64,000 nt of DNA, from the NCBI RefSeq assembly GCF_000090795.2, contig NW_003546252.1:339507-403506 (forward strand), given 5' to 3'. The notes below the pieces were generated by a model that saw only the letters and a program-made list of their open reading frames with translations, made no database searches and was not told where the DNA came from. Origin of the DNA: Amphimedon queenslandica (lineage: Eukaryota; Porifera; Demospongiae; Haplosclerida; Niphatidae). Shown one piece after another: positions 43,154-56,077 of the stretch. Within the stretch, counting starts at the first letter, position 1. The number at the start of each line of letters is the position of its first letter. The position numbers and the translations under genes were made by a program.

Positions 43154-46100
43154 ATGAATACTTGTCTCCTATTTCTGTTGGCCTTTATTATTACCAATGA
43201 TGCTCACAATTGCAGTCGTCAGCCTGATGAGCTCCAGTTTCTCTTCATGGCGAGTAATGGTAGCCTGTACAATTCTTTCGGCAGTTTGCTTGGAGTTGAC
43301 ATAGCTCTAGAAAAGATCAACAGCAACTCTTCACTTCTTGCAAACTTTACACTGAGGTACTCTAATGCAGCTGATTCCCAGGTAACTGATTTCTTTATAA
43401 GCCTATATATAAACCATCAGTTTGCTTCTTAGACCATGTTTAGGCTCACCCCTTAAAGACCCCTTCCTTTTATATTCTATCCTGTTATAGTGTACTTATT
43501 GTCTTGCCCCTTGCCATTGCATAATTATAATTACTTCTTTTTTTATTGTTCAAATACCTCTATACTTCTCTCTTTGCAGTGTCGTAGAACACCATCAATT
43601 TCAGCATTTCTCTCTCAGCGAATTGCTCCATGTTCAAACTTCCTTGCGGTAATAGGATCAGGCTGTTCAGTTGCTACAGATCCTGTTGCTGAAATTGGTC
43701 CATTCTGGGGTCTATCTCATGTTAGTATACAATTAATTGTGTGCATATAATTTCATATTATGCCTTCATTGCCAACAACCACCAAATTACTTTGGACTGA
43801 GAAAATTTTTGCAAATTGTTGATGGGCAATTTTGCGTCTATTTGACATTTAAAATTTTGGTTCAAAAGGGATACTATAACAGCTAATGATTTTGGAGGGA
43901 GAGTTTTAGCAATTTTTTTAAAGCTACTTGTTAAAATTGAACATACCATTATACTGTAAAGCAGTAATATTTTGTTGTTTTGTGTAAGTGGAGAAAAGAT
44001 GGAAAAAGAATGCTCTAAATTTAGCATCATTATTTTTACCAGTAATGTTATATAATGTGACTTTCCTTGTCCAAATCAAACTTTGCTCTTTGATTTTTCT
44101 AAGCTCCCAGCAAAGAAAAATTAAGCACATGAAATTCTAAATACATACAGAGTAGATTGATATTCCTCTTTAAATAATAAAAATTGAAACACATGCATGA
44201 ATTGATAATTATTTTCCCCAAAAGACACTGAAAAGAAACATGCTATACAGTATACAATATTTTGTTTCATTATAATGCTTATTCATTTTTAAAATGAAGT
44301 TTTGTTGTATATACATGAATGAGTAAAGGAGAAACTATAAAACATTTTGATAATGAAGGATTAGCAATACTGTGTTTAATATCACTGGCTGCAATATTGA
44401 ATAATTCATTTTACTGTATCTCCAGTTCTTTCTTTCTCACTTTCCTAAGATATCATCTTTGCATGCTTTACCAAATGATTCTCCCACCATTATCATTCAC
44501 TTTCTATATGAAAACAGCTAGTGTTGTTTTATCTTCTTTTAAAGGAGTGTGATTTGGAAAATGTTAAAGTGTTGTATACTATACTCTTTAAAACATTATA
44601 CAAGTTATTTCAGTTGTGTATTTAATGCACTAATAATATTTGTAAGTAATAATATTTATTGTTGTTGTATTACAATGATAATTATGCTAGTGATAATAAT
44701 AATACACATGTAGTAAAAATAATAATAATAATGTTGATAACAATAATAGTAATAATATAATTACTATTATTATTTCTCAGGTCTCCTTTTCCTCTTCTTC
44801 TGTCCATCTGAGGGATCGTGATCGTTTTAGGAATTATTTCCAAATTTACGCATCAGAGAATAACTACATTCCAGCCATAGCATCACTCATAACTTATTAT
44901 GGATGGAGTCGAGTTGTCATTATTACAGAGAGAGTGTCACTTTTCACTGAAGTATGCTTATGTTTACATACTAAATTAATGTACGGATGATTATGTAGTT
45001 GCACACATGAGTATTATATCACATATCATTATTACTGTGAATGATATATCTTTACTGTGTACTATTGTGTGTATGCATAAATAGACTGAGGAAACACTTT
45101 TCAAGCTACTGGCTGCAAAATCTGTTGCTGCTACAAGGATTGATTTTGAGTCTGACGAAGATCCTGCAGATATTCCTAATTTGTTTGTAAGTCCAATTAT
45201 TGTCTTCACATTTCAGCTGTTATAATTATTATCATGTGCAGTGATGAAAATATTCTTTTTTCTTTCATTTAGCCTGAAAGTGGAAGAATTTTTTTCTTAA
45301 ATATGTGGGAGCCAAAAGCAAGACAAGTCATATGTGAGGTAAGAGATGAGAAAGTGAATGAGAGAGATGGAGAGGGATTGAGGGGCATATAATTGAAATT
45401 ACCTGTACAGTTAAGTTACCCAGTTATTTTTTGTCGTAATTTTTATCTTATTTACTGAGCTACATGTAGTTGTTTACTGCCTAAGCAATTTTGTGTGTTT
45501 GTCATTGTATGGTTATTAGTTATTATTACGATAATAAACTAACAGTTTCACCATTAACCATTCACTAGGGTACGATGATGATGTCTATAGCTTTTCTTTG
45601 AAGTGGCCATCATTAAGACTAAATGAAATAGCCTTGCCATACACATTAGTTTAAAATTATATTTTTTTATGATTAAGCTATGGCATGCAAGCTAGTCAAC
45701 CTCGATCATGCAGGTATACTAGTTTATGCTATTGTTTTAACACCAATCAGTTTCATATTGCTGTAGGATAAATATTACCCAAACAAGTATATGATGCACA
45801 AAACTACTGGTAATTTAGAAAATAATATAGTAGCTACCTAAAATTATTTCAAATAATGCTTCCAAGTAAAACTAAGAACATTAGTAATTTAATATTAATG
45901 TTGATGGTATTACCATGATATCATGATTATGTAATGTCCTTGTAGTCATTGAAATGTGACAAGGAAGTTAAGATATTAATTGTGTGTGACTAAGCATGTT
46001 AATTTGTCCAATTCAAAGGAAGTAGTTCGACCACCAGGTGCTTATAGTGACAATAATATTATAGTAGTTCACAAGTAGATTTAGTTATATTTGCATTATT

Positions 46101-49100
46101 GCTACATGAAATCACTGAATAGTAGGAAAGGATTACTGTATTATGGGATCTATAGTTATTTTAGTCACTAATATAGTTACATGTATGTTGTGTTTTCTAA
46201 AAAATGAAATTATTTATTTATGGGCTTCCTCAATTGATATGCCTAGCACAATTGTTCTATATAAGACATGTTGCATAAAGCATTATATGATTATTATGTA
46301 GTAATGCAGTTTTTAAGGCATAAAATCATATACAAATGCAGTATACAGTTTGACTGTATGAGGTTTTAAAGCCATAATTCTTGTAGTACCAAAAGTGTAT
46401 TTTTATAGGCATATAAAAAAGGATATACTGATAGAAGACGATATGCTTGGATACTGTATGGATGGTACAATAATGAGTGGTGGAATATACCATCTCATAG
46501 TACACCTAATAACACATTCACTTGTACAAGTGACCAACTTTACTCTGTACTCAATGGAGCACTGACTATACAGCAGTATCCTATTAATATTAATGTAACA
46601 AAGACTGCCATTGGAAACCTTGTAAGTTTACCTGTTTTTATTAGAGTACGTTATTAGTTGCTTATCATGCATGTACTTCTCAATGATGCATGTAATATTT
46701 AGGAATTGGAGTATATCTAGGGGAGTATTAGTAATTGGATGTAGAATGCATATTTACTAATTCTCTCCCATTCCCACGCTTACCTTGTAAGTGTAGTGAA
46801 TCAATCGAGTTACTGTTTACCATAAATAGACAATACCAATTACTTTAAAATTTCAGTAACTACATAGTATTACTAGTCTAGTATATAATTATTTGCAATA
46901 TTGGAGAGTGCATGATTGTAACAATTGTTGCTACTTTAATAACTACAACTACTATTTCTCTACCTATATTTTTTAAAATTTCTAACTTCGCATACATGTA
47001 GTTTGCCTTTTATCTCTTTTTCTGTTATAACTTTTGTTTCACTGTTGTGTATACTAAATTCTCATTCACATTTTCATGACTTCACTCTCTCTTTTCTCCT
47101 CATTAGTCATACAATGAATTTTATGAATTATATAATTCAAGACTTGCCAATCATTCATCATATCCAGAATATCGTTATATCCTATCATCCTATGTAGCAC
47201 ATATGGCATATGATGCCACATGGACACTAGCACTTGCTCTTGATAGAACAGCAAAAAGAATAGCAGGAGGTCAAGGCCCAGGTCCTGAGTGTAGTGGTAC
47301 ACTGACCCCATTAGATGAATGGAATAATACAATAACAGCTACCTCTTGCCTAATAAGATATGAGCTAGGAAGAACCAGTTTTGAGGGATTAACAGTTAAG
47401 ACTATGTAACAAACACATGCAAACATTGACACAATTATACAGTGCAGCATATTGTGTAATACATTAAGTATATGCCATTTTATGTACAAAGCTATAACTT
47501 GTAGTAATAGTAATGTTAAATGTAGTAATAAAATTTAAGGAATGGAATCTATTGTACTGCATGTCAAATGGACCATTTACTATTATTACACTATTGATAC
47601 ATGTTTGTTTTTATTTTATAGGGTAATGTTAGCTTTGATGATGATGGTATTAGATGTAAAAGTCCAGCAAGAATTTATCAAATAAAAAACAGTAAGTGAC
47701 TTTAATATAAAGAGATCTCTCTAATAAAAGTTTATGTCTAAATTAAGTGGGTTCCTTTTTGGAAATAATAATTGATATATCATTGTATGTACATGTATAG
47801 TATATGACAATGATGGTATAATTGTAATTTGTAGTTATAATCAGACCTGCATTGGGTCAATTAAAAAACTTCAATTACAATTACACATTTTAGTTACACT
47901 AAATAGATTCAATTACTGTTATGATTATGCAAAGTAATTTTAATTAAAAATACTTTTTGATATGTTTTTGCATAAAACAGAAACATGGTTGCTTCAGCTG
48001 TCATAGAAGTAATAACTTATTGTCACCATACAGGGCTTCCCACTAAGTGAGCTAAATAGCAAGCATTGATGCACTGGCTAATACAAAAGCAATGTTGATT
48101 TGATTAGATATAAAATTTCTAACATGTTATGTATCAGAAAAGATAATTAAAATGGAGAATTTTTTGTAGTCATTTTTAACAAAATGCATTGGATCAGAAA
48201 TTTCTACAAAGCTCTACTGAGCAAGCTAAAAAGCACACCTCATGAGCTGGCAAGCACTAGCTATACTGGGAAACCATGATCTGATATTATACTTCTATCT
48301 ACATGTGTACAGTGCATGTATGTGTCGTCATGCAATTTCAAGTATCTACTGAGAAAGATTATTTGGGAGCATTTTTTTGTGTCCGTATTTAAATTTTGTA
48401 ATTGTAATTACAAAATTAACTACTTCACTAAAATTAGTGACTGACTGCTTGTGTTTTCTTTCCATTAACATGTGTGTCATGTTATAGTTAAGTGTAAAAT
48501 GTACACTAAAATGATCACATAACTTAAAGGCATTAAACTTAGCACATGCCTATTAATGATGGCTGAAATAAAACAATCAGCTGTAATAATATTCATGTGT
48601 TAAAATTTTATTATAAAGTAATTTATTTAATTGTAATTGAGTTGTTGTATTGATTACAATTTGTTCCATCAGTAATTCAGTTGTAATGATTACAGTAACT
48701 TTTGTGATTACAACAACACTGGACTGAATGTACATGCATAAATTATGATTGTTATAGATGAGCAACTGCTGGTGGCTAGGTGGTTTCAAGACGAATTCAT
48801 TTATTTGAACAATCAGAGTACTTCAACCTTGTTTCCAGGTATTCCATATTGCTTGATTTTACAAATGAAATAATATGTCTCTATTTTCTAATAGTAATCT
48901 TAATGTCTAACTTTAATAATATCTAAATAATATTTTTACGTCTTCCATTCCCCTCTCTCTTCCCTCTCAGATGGTGTTCCACCAGATGGTACTCCTATTA
49001 GGATAGTCTCTACATTTCATCTCTCATTGGTTGTCATTTTTTATGCAATCAGTTTTGCTGGCCTTGTATTTTGTGTTGTCTGTCTTATATTCACCTTTTA

Positions 49101-51585
49101 TTTTAGAAATAAGAAGTGAGTTTCCTAAGAGACACAATATTTTTTCTTCAATTTTGATCATTTATTTTGTGTTGCATTTATAGATTAATCAAGCTTATTA
49201 GTCCTAATCTTAATTATTTCATAATTGCTGGCACTTCAATGGTCTTTCTCTCGATATTTGTACGAATATTTCCTTTTGATACCAGCAATGAAAAAACATT
49301 CAAGAAAACTCGGCTCCTGTTTTGCTATGTGAGATTTATATCACAATGGAGATTTATTTTTATAATATATTAATTTAGATTTCACTGTACCTTGATTTCA
49401 TCGGATACACAATTGCTTTTGGAACTATCCTGTCTAAAATGTGGAGAATATATTACATATTTTATAATCCTTCGCCTAACAAAAAAGTACAAAATTACAT
49501 GACTGTCAATTGTAATCTACTTTACAGTATATGCAACTTTGTATATACATTGTGCTATAAATGAATAATTTGGCAAAACTTTAAAAAATTTTTAAAGATC
49601 AAAAATTAATTTAAATCAACTCAAAGTCTCTTTATGACATCAAAATGTGAATGTATCAAAAAAGTAAATTTTTTGTTATCCTTTTCAATCGATTATGCCA
49701 TATAGCTGGTAATTTTAGAGAGGTAAAATTTTGATCAGGGTTGAATATGTAATTGAGCATGTGCAAGTGGCCAAATTTGCCTAAGTTTCCCCCTCCGAAA
49801 TTATTAGTTACACAATAGCACAGTTTCCCACAAAGCATGCTTAATAAGCTAACCAGCACACCTTATGAACTAACAAGCACTGCATCAAAGTGCATGGCTT
49901 ACATTATAAAGTAATTTTAAAAATTTATAGAAAGTCATAGAAAATTAGCTCAAACTATGCACACTACATCATATGCATCAGAAAAAAATTATAAAAAATG
50001 AAGAATTCTCTTCTAGCCATTTTTGACAAAATTTGACTCGAGACTGTGTAGCCATAGTCTGGTTCAGATTTCTGAGTGAATTTAAGAATCATAAAAAAAA
50101 TTCAATTTTGATTGGAATCAGCTCAACTATAAATACCGGTATATGTTCCTGTATACAACATCAGAACATGTATTTGTATCAGAAAAAAATTTAAAAAAGA
50201 AATTCTGCCACTTTTGACAAATACAATACATCATGTTTTTACAAAGCTCTGCTGAGCAGTTGAGCACTAATATTGTAGATGAACCTGTATGGTAGTAGGT
50301 AGTCCTTTGTCTTTGGTCAAATTTTAAACCAACTTTAAAAACTCTAAATCTTTTCAACCTATATGCAACATAAAAACATGTCAATAAGTGTGCTATCACA
50401 GTAACATATCATAATTATTGCATCTATTTAATTCATTTTTCACATGCAGATACTCACTGACTGGCATTTGATTGGTTTAATTCTGTTGATAACTGCTGGT
50501 ATGGTTGCTATACTGATAATTGGATCTGCCGTACCTCAGACAAGATTGAAACTTTCATTGGAATCTGATAGGGAGCATTCAAACAAGTTTGATGTGAGTA
50601 TCTGCTTTTTAATTTGGATAGAAAATTTCTACTAGAATTAATGAGTAGTTTACATGTAATTGATATTTGTATTGCCTCAATTTTATGACTAAAGACTGGC
50701 TCTAAGCTTATTGTTTTATAATAATCTCTATTCCTAGGAAAGAGGAGTGCCACTAGATTATTATGTGTATCATTGCTTCACTACAGCGTCCTTTGTGTGG
50801 CTCATTTTTCCTTACATTTATCTTGGAATGCTTCAAATAATAGCTCTCATTCTTGCCATACAAACACGCAAAGTTTGTATTAAGATACTTAATGACTCAA
50901 AGGAGGTTGCAGTTATCATTTACATAACTAGCATTGTACTGGTAGAGCTAGTGATTGTATCATTTGCTCTATCTAATTTTAATAATATTCATGAGGTGCT
51001 TTATGATGCTGGCCTGCTGATTGTGGCTTTTACTATCTTACTAGTCATATTTGCACCAAAAGTAAGTGATGTAGCTTTTATAGATAGTTAATACACCTAT
51101 ATCTAATATCACCACCAGCAAAATTACACTAGCATTTCATATTGCACAGTATATCAGTCTAAATAAAGATGCATTAATTCAGCAATGTCACTGATCACAT
51201 AATTTGCTGCTTTTCCATTTTCAACATTAATACTATTGTTATTCTCAATTCTTATATTGTTATAATGCAACTTTTATTAATTAGATGTATCACTTGTATA
51301 AAGATCCCAAGGGAGAGAACTGTGATACCTCACAGTCAATGTCTTCCATTGAGTTTGGAAGAAGTGGAGCATTCACAGTAGTCAGTGATAAAGAGAGGAT
51401 TGATCAACTGCAAAAGAAAGTTCTGGAGCTACAATCACAGCTAGATGGAAAAACAGTATAATACAGAATACATTATTATAGTCATAATTGATACAAAATG
51501 TTTTTAGGTTTTAAATGGAGAAAGAAAATCTGTCACATTCATAGAGACTTCTATGGTGGCTTCATTTACTGAGGCAAATGTTTGA
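43154..51585 (+). CDS. GABA-B-type class C GPCR, 824 residues
   Basis: Sixteen exons: 43154-43381, 43580-43720, 44781-44951, 45085-45186, 45273-45338, 46409-46621, 47107-47394, 47622-47691, 48758-48838, 48971-49115, 49184-49328, 49379-49486, 50450-50593, 50738-51061, 51285-51455, 51508-51585. Phases agree throughout (2475 nt). The product has a signal peptide (MNTCLLFLLAFII), a Venus-flytrap ligand domain (GSGCSVAT..VAE, YYGWSRVVII, ILYGWYNNEWW, MAYDATWTLALAL), then seven helices with the GABA-B signatures LIKLISPNLNY and FAPK. The C-terminus has a short coiled coil (RIDQLQKKVLELQSQL). No cysteine-rich domain lies between flytrap and helices, as in GABA-B and unlike mGlu receptors. The last splice is moderately sure: reading on from exon 15 meets a stop almost at once (51459), so the exon-16 tail is a choice. 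Coupling to Gi/o is inferred from the family. Confidence 0.92.
44718..44772. repeat. AAT/ATT-rich simple repeat
   Basis: A run of aataataataat-type units just upstream of the exon 3 acceptor of the GABA-B-like gene. It is a simple low-complexity tract that could vary between individuals. Confidence 0.8.
45339..46408. other. Intron 5 of the GABA-B-like gene
   Basis: 1.07 kb between exons 5 and 6. I see AT-rich sequence only, with no inverted-repeat element and no nested coding sequence. Introns 2 (43721-44780, apart from the simple repeat) and 6 (46622-47106) are likewise plain. Confidence 0.5.
47843..48725. mobile_element. Degenerate inverted-repeat element hosting a nested repeat
   Basis: It starts cagacctgcattgggtcaat and ends aacactggactg, a weakened inverse of the start (about 9 of 13 bases). 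The flanks inside are rich in 'aattacaatta' words. It resembles the better kept element at 61656-62571, which starts agacctggggtcaa and shares that internal flavour. Both carry a copy of the tttccc-type repeat inside. It lies in intron 8 of the GABA-B-like gene and is non-coding. Confidence 0.5.
48033..48281. repeat. Dispersed repeat, short copy 2, nested
   Basis: It starts with 'cagggcttcccactaagtga' and ends with 'gcaagcactagctatactgg' plus gaaacc. The outer parts are related in inverted orientation, and a single internal unit holds 'tatcagaaaagat', 'aaaatggagaat' and 'catttttaacaaaat'. It belongs to the same family as 42325, 49817 and 61888. Confidence 0.6.
49817..50395. repeat. Dispersed repeat with tandem internal units, copy 3
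   Basis: It starts with 'cagtttcccacaaagcatgc' and 'taagctaaccagcacacctta'-like sequence. Two or three internal units follow, each with 'tatcagaaaaaaat', 'gaattct' and 'tttttgacaaa'-type words. It occupies most of intron 12 (49487-50449) of the GABA-B-like gene. It is non-coding, and its right boundary is uncertain. Confidence 0.6.
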
Positions 51586-51919
51586 ACTGTATTTGTATGG
51601 TGTCATGGTGTGTTTTATTGTTTTTATTCAAGCACAATTTTGTGCTAAAAGTTTTATATTTTTAAGATTGACTTCTCAAAAGAATCATAATGAAGATCAA
51701 TCATAGGCACTTGTTACACTGCCCTTGAAGGATTGATTAAATTTTAAAAGGTTGCCACTAAATTTAGCCAAATTTTTTGGAAGCTGCAGAAAATACATAT
51801 AATTAAAATGTACATTAAATATAACACTACTGCATAAAATAAAGCTATTACTTAAATATGCATTGATCAATTCTACAATGTCACCAAAAGATTAATTGCC
51901 TCATTTATAGACCCATGTT
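51586..51919. other. Convergent 3' spacer (334 bases)
   Basis: Lies between the stop codons of the plus-strand GPCR and the minus-strand beta-helix gene. A plus-strand AATAAA is at 51838-51843 and minus-strand AATAAA hexamers (ttttatt on the plus strand) are at about 51614-51628. If these are used, the two 3' UTRs overlap by roughly 200 bases. Confidence 0.55.
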
Positions 51920-54900
51920 TTATAATTCATCAGCGGTACTGAAATCAAATATCATTGACTCCCTCCTCGTAATGACATGTGCTGGTGAGTATGACTGATT
52001 TTCTTCAATCTGTTGAATTGAAATTTGTTCCTCTTCATCCATTTTTTTTGAAAATATTTTACTGTAGACAAGAAGGCACTTTTTCATTAGGAATTTGATG
52101 TAAATATGAACCAATACTGACCCAATAAATGCAGTAAAAGACAAACTAATTGACACTGTAGTAGCAATAAATAGTGTCTTTTTACCCATACCCATGTTAG
52201 CTGAGAGTACATGGAATTGTGTCAATAGACCTAAATTAAGCAAATAAAATGCCTCTATTGCATTCAAAATATTATAGCGATAAATACCTCTTGATAAATA
52301 CAATGAAACAGCAGAAATGTAAGTAATGACGTAATTGTTAACTTGAGGTATAGCATTTGTAGTGTAGGAGAACACAGGTGTCAATACTAGACGTAATATG
52401 AGCAAAAACCCTGTCCAAAATCTATACTTATCCTTATATGGGCCACTGTAAGCATCAATAAATGGCTTCAGTTTTACTACTGGATCATAAGAGCTCTTGC
52501 AACATTTACCACTGTATTTCTGTAACCACTGAGCAGAGAATACCAGTCCTGTATACATTAGAGCAGTTAGTAGGAAAAACACTGCTGTCACAAACATAGG
52601 AATGTGTTTGGTGCTTAAATAATCAATGTTGCCATCAACACTCCACACTTTCAATTCAATACCTTCACAGTTAATTCTTGAGCTCATCAAAGACTTTGTA
52701 ATGATTTGTAAGAGCTTAGAATAAGACATTAGAATAAGTGTAGCTAAAACAGGCACTGTATTATTGCCACATAGGTGACATATTCTACTAGAATAATGAG
52801 AGCCAATTGCAATGGTCCCTGCAAGAAACCAAATATAAATAGGAAATGCATACTCAAGCCACAATTTCCAATATCCACTCAGTCCATTGAATAAACAGGT
52901 TTCAATACCAAGATCAAGATTAAGCCAAGCAATGAACTGACTCAATACAGGTATTGTGTCATCATTGGGAAACAATGTAGTCTCATTGAGCTTGATGATA
53001 TTAGCATAAAAGAACAGCCCATTGATACTACCAACTGATACTGTCATGTTACAAACAAATAAAAATGCTACTAATGCCATACCAGCCAGAATAAAACCAA
53101 TGACAAGTAAAAGATAGTTATTATCACACAATTGACACTTATTGGAACCAAGCATAAGACTAAGTCCAGGTTGGCAAGCTCCACATAAAAAACCTGATCT
53201 ACCATATGCACATTGAGTGTCTCCATTCTCAAGACTGAGATAGGAAGAGGAGGCATTGCAATAATCAAAGGGACAGTATTTGTGAAAAACAGTACAATTA
53301 TAATCATTGTCATAGTAGAGCCAAACATTGCCTGACCTTTTGATAGGATTTGGCATCCAAATGATATTACATTGTATTTCATTTGAAGCTCTGAGGACAT
53401 GATTACAATGACAGGCTTTTGATATCAATTCAAGACCAACTGGACACAACAAAAATAGAACATTGACTGTCAAATGAGAATCATTTAAACGATTTTTGTT
53501 TTCAATGCTGTTGAATTTATTTTCAATGAAAAAAGTACCCTGCATGTTGCAATCAACCATTTTAAGTTGATAAGTGAAACTTTTACACTTTGATTTTGTT
53601 TCCTGATTGTCACTGCTATTAAGTAGCACTTGTACAGAACTGGTATTAGATACTACTAAAATTGTTGAACTAATGCCTCCACATATTCCAACAGTAACTA
53701 GTGGTAGTGTAATGTATTGGCCAGGATACAGTTTCTTATTAATGATCCGTATATTGCAGTCAGTAGTATTATGATCAGTACACAAGCAGACACCAATAGG
53801 AGTTGATGTGATGTGTAAAGAAAGAGGAGTTTGAAAATTTTTAAGATAAGTATTGTTGGTGCAATTGACAGCAGTCATAAATGATAAAGCTTTTTCTTGA
53901 ACTGGTACTGATTTAAAGGTATGTATTCCTAAACATTTCCAGAGTCTTCCATTGTAAACATCATTTCCAGCTGTTACAGCATTGTTGTTGACAAATATTG
54001 GTTGAAAATTTTGGAATGTGCAATATTCAATTACTTTTTCAATTTCCAAGACAACCATATCAACATAAATGGCCCCTCCAACACCATAGGCTGTGTTATT
54101 GACAAAGTACACTTCTGTATTGCTCACCAAACTTACACCTCCTCCAATTTGCATTCCAGCACCATTGTTGGGGGAAGCATTGTCTATAAATCTGCTGGGA
54201 TGTTCAAGAAACTGTAAAATACATGATCCATAAGCATATATTCCACAACTGCTCTTAGAGACTGTGACATTGATGAGAGTGATATGTTGTTTGTTGTAAA
54301 GGAAGACTAATCCACACGAACCACTATACCCTTTAATGGTGACATTGTGTAAAATAATATTGTCACCATTAGATTCAAAGTATAGGTTTGTATTATTTGT
54401 GCTGGTTACATTTATGACTAAAATTCTATTGCCGTTGCGTGCCATAGAAAACTCAAAACTTTCTATTTTATTTTTAATGGTTAAGTAATCACCATTTTCA
54501 TAGATATGAACACTTGCATATCCATCTGCAATAATATCTGATAGCGTCGTGTTATCTTTGTTATTTCCTATAAGCACTCCATAAGATTGCTGGTAGAACT
54601 TTAAGTAAATCTTAGAAATAAAAATGTTGTTGCCATTACCATTCACCATCATTGTGTTATTTAGCAATGTAATATTTTCCAAAGTTATGTTGTGACAGTT
54701 GTCTAGTATTGCAAATCTCATATCTTGAAGTTCAAATTTAGGATCAAAAAACAATTTAGAATTTGTTTTATTAAACATATTATTATTCACACGTATTGTG
54801 ACATTCTGGAGTAGAATATTATTTTGATTGTTTGTAATAATTGCAAAGCCATCAAATATATTCAAATTTGTGATGCTAATATAGCTACTACAGTAGCGTA

Positions 54901-56077
54901 CTGTTAGTGCTAAATCCTGCCATAGTTTCTTAATTGTTAATTTAGTGTAAGATATTGTAATATTTCTAAGTGATATGTTATTTTCATTGAATGATACATC
55001 CAACTGACCAACCATGTATGAGTCAATAATATCTATATGGTTACCATTGTCTGTTACTTGTAATTCAACATCAGTGTAGACATTAGTGATACTCAAGTCA
55101 TTCTCAATTTTGGACACGACAATTGTTACTCCTATTGCTATGATATCAATGATTCTAATGTGATGGCTTGTGCTAGTAGAATTATTCCCAATAATAGCCA
55201 ATAAACAGCATGATGTAAGGTTAGTACTAGGTCTAGTGTTATTTCTTTTTACTGTGATATTTCTAAGAGTGATGTTACTTCCAATATTGTTCATTTTCAA
55301 GTGACCATCAATTATAATCAAGTTCATGATACTAAAGTTATCACTGCAGTCTTCAATGAACATAGCCAGACACTCATTACATACAATTTTGACATTAGTC
55401 AAACTTGAATAGTTGCTTGCTTTAATAAGATACATACCATCTGTATAATTGTTTGATATGGTCACATTATCAAATAGCACATTACAATTTATCAAATATA
55501 CAGATGCTCTAAGTTCTTGTTTAGTAAGGATGCTTGTATTTTGTACCTTAATGTTTGTAGCAATTGGCCAGCTTTTTGAGTGAATTAATCCAGTGACAAA
55601 AACATCATTTATGTCCACATTTTTGTTGTCAATATGCGTTAAAAAATCAATTTTTAAATTTTCAATTTTTATGGTGTCACATTTTTGAAACATGAGTAGA
55701 ATATTATGAAGCTCTGGTTTTCTTTTACCAGATTCTATTTGACCCCTCAATGCTAGTTCCTTAAAATTTTTAAAAGTGATGCTGCGATGACCTGGCAGCG
55801 TGTGTTTTCCTTGTAAAAAAGTAAGTGTTGTGTTTGAAGGTAAATAACTGTTCCAATAATAGGACAAATTGTGGCACTCAATAGGCTTTGTGATCAAATA
55901 ACAGTCTTCAATTTTACTCACAACATAATAGATTGTAGTAAATTTGTTTTTAGAGGAAGCAGCAAGTGTCCAAAAAAATAATACCTACCAAAATATTAAA
56001 ATAATAGGCATGCAGACACTAATTATGTTCTATAGCTAAATCTTTCATATTTTACTTACTAATAGATGAACTTGCAT
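51920..56077 (-). CDS. Beta-helix ectodomain / multi-pass membrane surface protein, about 1360 aa
   Basis: Exon 1 (56060-56077) encodes MQVHLL and splices at GTAAGT to 55984. Exon 2 runs unbroken to the stop at 51920. The joined N-terminus MQVHLLVLFFWTLAASS is a good signal peptide, so the start belongs in exon 1. Residues about 55-640 are repeats of short strands (LxNVTI, ITLxNITLxNN, NITLRNITVKRN) typical of right-handed parallel beta-helices, rich in N-glycosylation sites. Near 600-640 come FxxN and GGAIY words like those of chlamydial Pmp repeats. A cysteine-rich part follows (CPVGLELISKACHC, CPFDYC, GRSGFLCGACQPGLSLMLG). From about 960 to 1305 there are eight or so hydrophobic helices and then an acidic tail. 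I know this as a sponge-expanded uncharacterised family; ligand binding or adhesion is inference. Confidence 0.88.

Noticed and set aside
43758-44552. Frames of 68-90 codons in intron 2 of the GABA-B-like gene
   Set aside because: The exon 2 to exon 3 junction (43720/44781) keeps the flytrap domain continuous; these frames break it and have no family match.
53071-53400. Second minus-strand frame of 109 codons in the beta-helix gene
   Set aside because: It overlaps the long supported frame over its Cys-rich and first membrane segments and has no signature of its own.
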